This document shows, piece by piece, positions 1-8,684 of a stretch of 64,000 nucleotides of DNA. Position 1 is the first letter of the stretch; every line of letters starts with the position of its first letter. The notes under the pieces were generated by a model. It ran no database searches. It was not told the DNA's origin and saw only the letters and a program-made list of their open reading frames with translations. Position numbers and translations under genes: made by a program. This stretch comes from Orychophragmus violaceus (Eukaryota; Streptophyta; Magnoliopsida; Brassicales; Brassicaceae): assembly GCA_030180135.1 (NCBI GenBank), contig CM058236.1, positions 5,704,001 through 5,768,000 on the forward strand. Reading direction: 5' to 3'.

Positions 1-895
1 ACCACGAATCTATCCGATAACCTAATTTTTCATCTATAACACCTTCTAGGTATAACAACCTACAACAACCCTTGTTTCTTAAACCGAATGATCTCTACGA
101 TTCGCTAACCCTATCTTAGAACTACCAACAACCTAGCGAATCTAATAATGCAGCTAGGCTCGCGATTTCCACTAACAATACTAACACATGATAAATGCAC
201 TTCTAACAACCTAGCAATCAAACACAATGCAACATTGCGGCTTACAATCAAGAAATGTATTTCTACCAACCTAACAGTCACGCAAATGCAAGGCTCCCAA
301 CTTAGCAGTCAAATAAAGGCATTGCAAACAATCCTAACTATCATACAATGCAATGCATCAAACTAGCTATTACTGTAATGATCAGATGATTGCAGAAAAT
401 TCAGAATGATAAACTAACAACCTAACGAACGATGCAATGCAAAAATCAGACACATGAGAAACAATCAAAACCCAACAAAACATAATGCAACAAACAATCA
501 CACAATCAATAGATCTGATCACGGTATGTCAATGCGGTCGCCTCATGGGTCATGGTGAGTGATCGCTTGTTCTGACCATCATTTGTTTTCACATCGTAAT
601 TATATTGCATTCACAAACCATCACACGCGTGGAGTAAAATTTACTATGTTACTCAAAACGATAAATCGAATACCCAGCATCCACCATATACATAAAACAT
701 CCATAACCATAGATCGAGTTTTTAGTACATAGTTTAAGCCAAAGTCTACTACAAAGCGAACGTCCCATCATACCCAAAAACAAAATCGCGTGCCACTACA
801 TAACCGTAAGTCGTCAGTGACAATAATACGCCGATCTATGTACAATAAAAAATGAGTTAGAGGCCTACTTACCTGGGCATACTCTAACCCCTAAC
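1..895. other. Unassigned AT-rich sequence, no gene seen
   Basis: No coding region, RNA gene or primer-binding site could be supported here. The sequence is A/C-rich and carries loose recurrences of 'aacaacctag' and 'aatgcaa', but no clean tandem array. It lies downstream (on the minus strand) of the chromovirus-like gag remnant, so it may be a decayed part of that element. That is inference from position only. Confidence 0.4.
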
Positions 896-1985
896 CTAAC
901 GCCTCCAACAAGACCGAAATGCCCAACAAATATGGCAATACGGCTCGCAGGAGTAGCTACTGGCAGGTGTGCCAGGGGGATGGCGAGGGTGCGCATCAAC
1001 TGTGGGTGGTGCCGTGCTGGATCGTGGCTCTTCTATCGGACAAAGAGGCGCCAAGTGGCCTTCATGGCCGCAGATCTGACAAACGCCAGGTGGCGGCACG
1101 GGCTGGTAAGGATCGCAATAGCGAAGATCAGACGGTATAGGGCACCAGTGGAAGTGGAAACCTCGTGCTCTGCAAGCATTACAGTGTACGTACTGGGGCA
1201 TATCCGATGGTAGGGACTCAGACAAATCAGCCTGATGAGGCGGCTGTGGCTGCGGAGGTGGCTGGTGATGAGCGCCGACACGCTGCTCTAGAACATCGGC
1301 GAGCACATCAGTCTGCTCGGCGATACATGCCTCCCAATTCTGATGCTTGAATGGATCGATGGACTCCATCGAAAAGTAGAAGTCCGTCTATAATGACCTG
1401 AGCAAAAGATCTCCCGGGCTGTAGGGCTAAGGAAAGTCAGGTACCTCCAGGATAGGCACCGACGAAGTCCGTCTGTAATGACCTGAGCAAAAGATCTCCC
1501 GGGCTGTAGGGCTCAGGAAAGTCAGGTACCTACAGGATAGGCACCGATGTAGGGATCAATTGAGTCTGCATCATCACAGAGTGAGGCAGGTAAAGGTGAC
1601 GGGAGAGGTGCAGTGACAGCTGCTGCGGCAGAGGCGCTAACTAATGGGCGTAAAGGAACTGGGGCGCGAGACGAGGTACGCAATCCCCGCGTTGAAGAAT
1701 GGGCATGTCGCCCCGAACAAGCTCGACCGGATCCAACTGATTTGTGGCTGCTCATGATCTCAAGACTGACCCACACCAAACACACTGAACGCTCCAATCC
1801 ACCCTGGGCCACGGTGCTGCAAGTCTGCATCCAAAAACATGAAAACGAAAGTACAGTTCTAATAAAATTTCTACATCCCATTCCCCCCCCCCCCCCGGGT
1901 TTGACAATCGCAGCTTGGTTTCCTAATGGATACTTGGGCGACTCATTTGACTCGATAAAACACGGAAAAGCTTATAAAAAATCCA
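896..1985 (-). pseudogene. Decayed gag of a chromovirus-like Ty3/gypsy element
   Basis: On the minus strand, directly downstream of an initiator-Met primer-binding site, several short reading frames read as a gag remnant. The clearest piece is 1369 to 896 (about 157 codons). It contains a Pro/Gln-rich stretch (residues about 35-46) followed by a CCHC zinc knuckle of the form CxxCxxxxHxxxxC (residues 97-110), the RNA-binding knuckle of retroelement gag proteins. No capsid-like core is recognisable and the frame is broken between 1370 and 1985, partly by an 85-bp tandem duplication. No protease or RT follows to the left. The family call rests on the primer site and its similarity to the second copy near 19420. 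A chance open frame is possible for the portion outside the zinc knuckle. Confidence 0.45.
1379..1548. repeat. Two-copy tandem repeat, 85-bp unit
   Basis: The segment starting 'gaagtccgtct' at 1379 is repeated from 1464 with only a few substitutions; both copies end in 'ggataggcaccga'. The unit is 85 bp, not a multiple of three, so it shifts the frame of the surrounding gag remnant. Confidence 0.9.
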
Positions 1986-1996
1986 TGACGAACCAT

Positions 1997-2008
1997 GCTC
2001 TGATACCA
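1997..2008 (-). promoter_or_regulatory. Primer-binding site, initiator tRNA-Met type
   Basis: The minus strand reads TGGTATCAGAGC, the standard plant initiator-Met primer-binding site used by copia elements and chromoviruses. The flanking sequence on both sides resembles that of the plus-strand site at 19420, which links the two as one family. Confidence 0.8.
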
Positions 2009-2300
2009 CCTTTTCTAACGCCTCTTTCCCGTTATCCGCTGACCGTCGAGCTCACCGTTCAACAATTTAACAAGAACATGACCGATCGAACCCGAGCAAG
2101 TCAAACAAGAAAAGTTTGTCACGTTACGAAGCCAAAGACAATTCGGTTTGAGACAAAGGATCTCACTAGACCATCCTTGACCCCTTTTACTTCGCTTCCT
2201 TCCACAATACAAGGCTTTTCAACCCGTATTGCTTCTATGAGTAGTGTCGGTTCGGACTACACAAAATATCAGGGAAGCGATTTCATTTCTAAGTAATTAA
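2009..2300 (-). repeat. Partial LTR of the chromovirus-like element
   Basis: Read on the minus strand this sequence ends next to the primer-binding site at 1997-2008. It aligns by eye, with many differences, to 19000-19415, the LTR end upstream of the second primer-binding site; the shared words include 'tcatgttcttg' and 'cggtcagcgga'. Its outer boundary is not definable. Confidence 0.5.
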
Positions 2301-2788
2301 GTCTTTTACAAACAATTTGACTAATATAAACTAATTACAAATCATCAAAGAATCATCAGGCGCCATGAAAACTGAACCGAAATACAAAAAATCAAACACC
2401 AAATCAAAGATCTCCGGCCCGCAAGCAATCCCAAAACTACACCGAGGACCACCCACGTCTGTCGCTGCTAAACTTGAAAAACAACAAAAAGAGTCTAATG
2501 AGCGATCTTAGATCACCCAACAAGTCGGCTCCCACTAACGGCTTATAATCTAACCTACAACTACTAATCCGCCCCAAAACCCTAAAAAACAATCATAAGA
2601 AAAAATAGTTACATGCCACCGTGACGTGATTAGCCCACAACACACAAGCATTCTCTATCAAAAGGAAAGACTACGGAAATCGAATTCACTGCGGCACATG
2701 CCCTCGATTAGACTTGATTTATCTATCGCGAAAACAACACTAACACTATTGGGCCCACTATGCAAACTCGGTAACTTCCACGGGAATA
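2301..2788. other. Unassigned spacer, no gene seen
   Basis: The stretch has no primer site, domain or convincing reading frame. It may hold the rest of the minus-strand LTR, but I could not align it. It ends at the chimeric start of the integrase fragment. Confidence 0.4.
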
Positions 2789-3054
2789 CAAGGAAGGATT
2801 GGTCTGCGAAGAAAAGAAACTTGATCCTCATACTAGTGAGCAAGTTGAGGTCTCTAACAGACAGATCAAGGAGATCTTACAGAAGACAGTTGGGAAGACA
2901 AGGAAGGATTGGTCTGCGAAGCTTGATGATGCATTGTGGGCCTATAGGACTGCTTTCAAGACGCCACTTGGTACTACTCCGTTTCATCTTCTGTATGGGA
3001 AAGCCTGCCACCTTTCAGTTGAGCTTGAGCATAAGGCAGCATGGGCTGTAAAGC
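2789..3054 (+). pseudogene. Integrase fragment of outer Athila-like element O (left half)
   Basis: From about 2829 to 3054 the plus strand encodes the late catalytic core and C-terminal side of a Ty3/gypsy integrase, including the SEQVEVSNRQIKEIL block (carrying the catalytic Glu) and LLYGKACHL, closely matching the integrase of element 0. The frame runs to the codons for A-V-K and is then cut by the LTR at 3055. It resumes in phase at 60121 with Q-M-N, with target duplication AAAGC (3050-3054) against AATGC (60121-60125). The first 24 bases (2788-2811) repeat a segment found again at 2898-2921, so the left boundary is a rearranged junction. Everything 5' of this (LTR, gag, PR, RT) is missing. 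Confidence 0.85.
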
Positions 3055-4210
3055 TGATAGGGCTCAAAGTTTTAATCCTATTCTACTCCAAGTGCACAGT
3101 TATGCAATGTAGTACTTAGGGTATCGAATCCACAAGGACTCACGGCTCACACGATAGATTGTATGTTCTCAAGTTAAGCTAAATCAATCCAAGGAAAGCA
3201 GTAAACTAAAGCAAGTAAACAGGGAAGTGTTTTAAATAAGAGAAAGGCGCTAGACTTAGGAAGTTCTCGGGAATTATGCAATGTCAGATACTTAACTAAC
3301 CCGATTCAGATTAAACACATGTTCAAGAACTAGAAACACAATGTTAAACAATCCAACTTTCGCTGAGATTGTTTCTATATCTAGCAACCTAGTGATCCAA
3401 ATCTCTTTGCGATCCTAGAGTTCTAAACAAGCATTACGAACAGGTTCTATCGGTTCACACTTCTATCGGTTCACAATTCACACTAAGTTTATTAAGATTA
3501 TAACTCACACTCTCGTGCTATTGTTAATTATCTCAGATCTAAAACCTAGGTGATCAGTCCAGAATTCAGTATTAAGCACAACTTAGGTGATGAACAAATA
3601 GATTGTGAATCCTAATAAATCAGTTATCTAAACATGAATAAAACCTTATTGAGAATCCCTAAATCTAACTAGGTTACTACTCATACATATTATCAATCAA
3701 ACAACACATCATGAATAGAAAACTGAAAGATTGAATAGATAAAGTAAAGGGGTTCGAAATCCTTCTCTCAAAGGTTACAAGTAGCAAGAATCAGCCCCTT
3801 AGCAAATCTTTCAATCTCCAAAAGCAAGAACAAAGTAAGAACAAGATAAACTGAATAATGAGACTGAAAACCTAATTAAAACTCCTAAACTCGTTTTGGG
3901 GTCAGATTAGAATTAGGGGAAACTTCGGGGTCTTTGTGAAATTCTTCAAAACTTGTCTGAACTCGGCGTATAACTTCTCTCGCGCTCAGTGTCGACCGAC
4001 ACCAAAGTCAGTGTCGGTCGACATCCAGTCGTGGCCGAGACACCAACTTCAGCTCCTTGCACAAATAACCAGAAACGTCCTATAATCCCGCTCTTTGCTC
4101 CAAACGAATGTCTACCTGTAGAAGACTCAATAGACTCGAAAAACCAGGTTAAAGACTCAATATACACAACTATATCATGGTTGAAAACCTAGAAAAACCA
4201 TGATATATCA
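3055..4210 (-). repeat. 3' LTR of element 0 (B-type LTR)
   Basis: The LTR is 1156 bp, bounded by TGATAGGGCTC and TGATATATCA in plus orientation. It pairs with 58969-60120. It contains the paired motif GTCGACCGAC / GTCGGTCGAC at 3991-4000 and 4013-4022. The U3 end has an inverted repeat (TATCATGGTT ... AACCATGATA). The left copy lacks a segment near 3470-3490 that is present in the right copy. Confidence 0.9.
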
Positions 4211-5485
4211 ACTCCCCCACACTTACCTCTTGATTGCCCTCAAGCAAGGGAAAGAACTAAAGCATAAGAAAGAGGTTTGAAAACTAAGAAACTCATTTCG
4301 TCCTAGGAACTTTCACATTCACATTCACTTAGTAAGCCACTGAAAACTTTCCTGCGGATGTCAAGACCACAATATACTTCCCCCACACTTAGCAACTGTC
4401 CCAAGTAAACTCCACAATCAAGTTAGGATATTCAAGTTCACCACACTAACCTCTGTATACAATTAAGTGCAGTCTCACAGAGGGAGTATTGATCAGAGAA
4501 CACATGGACTCAACTCATTCAGTACTGACCCCCAAACTGTCGGTTTCTGGTTCCTTTCTTTTCCCTTTCTCCCTTAGCACTGATTTTTCCCCACTAGGTA
4601 TCATTTTATTTTTTCTACCAGTGCTCTTCCCTTTCCACATGGGGTTTAACTTTGGATCTTTCCATGGATACACAGGAGGTAATAGGGGTCTCTACCACTC
4701 TCGTGACCACTTCGAAGCTACTAGCTTATCCTCGGTTTTAATCTTTTTTTTTACTTTTTAAGGGAGGAGAAAATCAAGAACCATACTCAAACAGGATCAT
4801 AGGCTGTGTCAGCACATCAAAGGAATCCGAAATTAGAGTCAAGATTACGGATGAGGCTAGTGATGGATCCTCTGAATACCTGGTTAGATATGGGTGTCCT
4901 TGGTAGGCTGATCCGTTTGGGGTATTCTAATAGTCATAGAATTTCTGCAAGCCTGTCCAATGGTCACTTAGTTCCTGTTCCAGCGAAAAATTTCCTCGAA
5001 AAATCATAGTTTCATACACTTTTTGACTCAATAAAACAATTTTGAAAACAACTGAAAACAAGGGACTGACTCTAAGAAAATAAAACATAATGTCAGTAGC
5101 CACCTCCCCCACACTTAGAATGCACTGTCCCCAGTGCAACCGTAGTATGAGATCGGAAGAGATAAGGTATAAGTAACCGAGAACTTAGAAATCTTACCTT
5201 CTATCGCAGTCGATGTCGACCGACAAACAGGCTACGTCGCTCGACATTAGCCGTTGGTCAAAATCGAGCGTGGTCGATTTACATCTGTGTTTCGGTTTTG
5301 GTGTCGACCGACATCAATGGTGATGTTGACCGACACTGATGTCTGCAAACCTGTTCCTTACGGCTCTGACATACAAAAACCAGAAAAATCAAATGACTCA
5401 AGGACAAAGACTCAAAAAGAGACGAAAACTAACCTACAATGGGTTGCCTCCCACTCAGCGCTCGCTTAATGTCAATAGCTTGACC
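4211..5485 (-). other. 3' non-coding region of element 0 with polypurine tracts
   Basis: Reading on the minus strand from the end of pol there are, in order: two hairpins (about 5435-5490), paired CGACCGAC motifs (about 5210-5340), a conserved GGGGACAGTG block followed by a first AAGTGTGGGGGA tract (about 5104-5130), a second tract near 4380, and the true polypurine tract at 4211-4226, which abuts the LTR. An open frame on the opposite strand (4489-4761, 90 codons, hydrophobic) has counterparts at the same place in elements 2, 3 and O. No sense-strand gene is visible. Confidence 0.7.
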
Positions 5486-7187
5486 GTGATGCGATCAAGC
5501 ATTGGGTGGATTATCCAGATGGACAATGTTGCCTTCTGGAATCTCAGTTTTCGCCTAGTAATGTTTTACCCTTTGCCCATTGACTGTGAACTCCTCGCCT
5601 TTGGAATTCATCAAGATAACAGCTCCGTGGGGTCTAGCCTCCTTAACAGTGAATGGACCTGACCAACGAGAACGCAACTTCCCAGGAAACAATGTTAGAC
5701 GAGAGTTGTAAAGAAGTACCTGATCATTGGGTTCGAAGTTGCGTGAGATGATCTTCTTATCATGATATGCCTTTGTACGCTCCTTGTACAGCCTTGAGTT
5801 CTCATAGGCATGGTGGCGAATTTCATCTAACTCATTGAGCTGTATCAGACGTCTCTCAACTGCAGGCTTGAGGTCATAGTTCATTTGTTTTACAGCCCAT
5901 CTAGCCTTGTGCTCAAGCTCAACTGGAAGGTGACAGGCTTTCCCATAGAGGAGATGGAATGGTGTAGTCCCTAGTTGCGTCTTAAAAACAGTCATGTAGG
6001 CCCACAACGCATCATCCAGCTTAGCAGACCAGTCCTTTCTAGTCTCTCCCACTGTCTTCTCCAAAATCTCCTTGATCTGTCGGTTTGAAACCTCAACCTG
6101 TCCACTAGTCTGAGGGTGATATGGAGTAGCCACACGATGATTAACACCATGCTTCTTAAGCAACTTCTCAAAGACCTTGTTGATGAAGTGAGAGCCACCA
6201 TCACTTATCAAAATCCTAGGCACTCCAAATCTGGGGAAGATGATAGTCTTAAACAGCTAAAGAACTACCGAGGAGTCATTGGTCGGACTTGCAATCGCTT
6301 CAACCCACTTGGACACATAGTCCACAGCAACCAATATGTACCTGTTCCCATAAGAAGATGGGAATGGACCCATGAAATCGATGCCCCAGCAGTCAAAGAC
6401 TTCAACCTCAAGGATGAAATTCTGTGGCATCTCATATCTCTTGCTAATCTTCCCCCTCCTCTGACACACATCAGGAGATGAATAACTGAGCATCCTTGAA
6501 CATTGTAGGCCAACAGAAGCCTGCTTGAAGAATCTTAGACACTGTCTTGAATGTAGCAAAGTGTCCAGCATACTCAAAACCATGGCAGTGGTATAACACA
6601 TTATTAACTTCACACTCAACAATGAAACGTCTGTAGATACCATCAGAGAAGTGTTTGTACAAGTAAGTCTCATCCCAATAGTAGCGCCTGATTTCCTTAA
6701 GGAACTTCTTCTTAGCATAGCCTTTAAATACTCCAGGCTCATCATCTGCAGCAAGGTAGTTGGCTATGTCAGCGTACCAAGGTCTAGTGGAGAGAGAACC
6801 TTGGGCGACTGCAGCTATGAACGCGTCAGCTTCGTCGTCGAGAATTGCAGCCTGCGATCGCAGCTGGTGTCGACCTACATCAATGTTGATGTCGACCGAC
6901 ATCGTACCTAATCGGCCAATTGGTGTCGAGGTTGATCTATTATAGTCCGCTTTTTCGAGTCGGGTGTCGACCGACATGAACTGGGTGTCGACCGACACCT
7001 TCTCTGCAACCCGTATAGAAAGCAGTGAACTCGCAGAAATTGCCTGAAATCCTGTCTTAACCTTATAGATGTTCTCATCTGGTAGAAAATCATCTATATG
7101 AACGTCCTCATCGATCCTAATCCGTGAGATATGATCAACAACACCATTCTCTACTCCTTTCTTGTCCCTCACCTCTATGTCAAACTC
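5486..7187 (-). pseudogene. Pol of element 0, end of RNase H and integrase
   Basis: This continues the pol gene cut at 13861 by element 1. The first codons complete the RNase H tail (FDIEVRDKKGVEN). The linker carries four copies of the TCGACCGA motif. The integrase follows, with an N-terminal zinc site (HCHG ... GHF ... DVCQRRG), catalytic Asp in GIDFMGP and in ISDGGSHF, the Glu region GQVEVSNRQIKEIL, and a C-terminal FTVNGQRVKHY end. It is broken by a frameshift near 6475, a stop near 6255, and a stop at 5555-5557 where element O has Trp. The integrase catalyses insertion of the cDNA copy; this copy should be inactive. Confidence 0.85.
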
Positions 7188-8408
7188 TGATATATCATGG
7201 TTTTTACTAGTTTTAGACCATGATATAAGTGTGTTTTTAGTGTCTTTTGTGTTCTTTTAGAGTCTTTTACAGGTATAATCAGGTTTGGAGCTGAATTGGA
7301 GATAATGGAGCATTTTGGAGATTTTTGGAGTGATTGGCCGAGAGATAGAGTTCACTGTCCGAAACAGAGGAAGGTGTCGATCGTTGCACTCTAGCATCGA
7401 TCGATGCACCAGCGAGATGGGCCAAAAACTCGGCGGTTTAAAAGATTGAAGAATTTGCACTTTGATCCAGAAGTTCCTGATATTTACAAAGAAGCCCTTG
7501 GCCGAGATTATGCCTATATATTAGAGTTTTTAGTGTTTTTATTAGGGAGGCTTTATACTTTTTACCATACACTTTGATAATTAAGAGCAGAGGATTTTAG
7601 AGCTTTTTGGGGCTGATCTGAACCTGTTACATCATCTGTATTTGGAGAAGATTTCGAACCCCTTTTACTCTTATTCTTTTATGCAATTTATTCATTCTAT
7701 GATTATGTTTTCATTATCTATGTCTGAGTAGATCCATAGTTAGGTTTAGGGTTTCTCACATAGGATTTCATGACTTGCTAGACTTGTTCAAATTCAGTTA
7801 AGGATTCATAACTATACCTGTTCTTCAATTTAATTGTGCTTAAAGCTAGTTCTAACCTGATCAATTAGAATCTAGATCTTAGGTTGCTAAATACGTCACG
7901 GAAGTGGGGTTTAGGAATCTGAACTAATTAAATTGGGCAATTAAACTTTGCGCAAACGGAAGTTTGGTTTAGGATAATTGTGAACATATCAAACTTGGAC
8001 TTATTGCTAGTTTAATCTGTTAGTTCTCGCAAACGAAAGTTTGGTTTGCTGCACTTAGACTTAGAGAATTATCGCAAAGGAATTTGGTTAATTCTACATC
8101 TGTGTTTTGAGTTCTAGAACTGTTCTTAATTAGATCCTTGCTGAATGAACTGTCTGCTTGTCTGATTTCCTGAGAATACCCTAGGCTTGACGCTTTTAAT
8201 TACTTGCTTCACAACCGTTAATCTCTGTTACTGATTTACTTTCTCGCACCGCAATCTATTTCATTCACTACTTGCTTATTTCTAGTATTTATTCCTACAG
8301 TTTGATTCTCTTGAGACCAAGTGTCCCTGTGGATTCGATAACCCTATATACTACTTTGACATTGCTGTTCACTTGCAGTTTAGTATAGGGAAAACTTAGA
8401 ACCTATCA
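7188..8408 (+). repeat. 5' LTR of element 1
   Basis: Bounded by TGATATATCATGG and CCTATCA. The first 44 bases hold an inverted repeat (ATATCATGGT ... ACCATGATAT). U3 carries two palindromic CGATCG sites (7378-7383 and 7398-7403, 20 bp apart). A TATA box (CTATATATTA) lies at 7514-7523, about 110 bp downstream of the motif pair, so transcription probably starts near 7550. Confidence 0.95.
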
Positions 8409-8414
8409 AGTTTT

Positions 8415-8432
8415 TGGCGCCGTTGCCGGGGA
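8415..8432 (+). promoter_or_regulatory. Primer-binding site, tRNA-Asp type
   Basis: TGGCGCCGTTGCCGGGGA, six bases after the LTR end, is complementary to the 3' end of plant tRNA-Asp(GTC) including CCA. The same site is found at 27138, 48824, 57019 (minus) and 58945 (minus, one mismatch). Confidence 0.9.
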
Positions 8433-8576
8433 CTCTTTGAGTCTTCGATAGGACCGAACTTAGGGTTTTTGCTAGAAATTTTTCTTTTTGTTTTTGTTCT
8501 TTTTCGTTTTTATTTTTAGTTTTGCTGATTTTCTTTTTTCTCGGTTTCTTTCTGTCGCAGGTACGAATTTCGCCTT

Positions 8577-8662
8577 GCGTCGATCGTTGCATACCTTGCG
8601 TCGATCGTCACTAGGCGATTCTGAGGATTGAATCGATCGTTGCACTGATAGCATCGATCGTT
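8577..8662 (+). repeat. Two paired CGATCG palindromes in the leader of element 1
   Basis: CGATCG cores lie at 8581, 8602, 8634 and 8655, giving two pairs each 21 bp apart, with flanks of the TGC/GCA or GTC/GAC type. They immediately precede the gag start codon. A long T-rich tract (about 8470-8545) lies just upstream. Confidence 0.85.
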
Positions 8663-8684
8663 GCTGGACGATTACAGACAGTTT

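Noticed and set aside
148..366. 72-codon frame near the window start
   Set aside because: Low-complexity A/C-rich sequence without domain or context.
1613..2296. 227-codon plus-strand frame
   Set aside because: It runs through the minus-strand gag start, primer site and LTR of the chromovirus-like element; composition is not protein-like.
7374..7412. CGATCG clusters as a simple microsatellite or CRISPR-like array
   Set aside because: They are pairs at fixed spacing in dispersed places with unlike spacers, not long arrays; CRISPR is not expected in a plant genome.
7257..7460. Short minus-strand frame repeated in the LTRs of elements 1 and 2
   Set aside because: Its conservation follows from LTR identity; it spans the promoter region and has no start context or domain.
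8415..8432. Possible tRNA-Asp gene fragment
   Set aside because: Only the 18 bases complementary to the tRNA 3' end are present, always next to an LTR; these are primer-binding sites.
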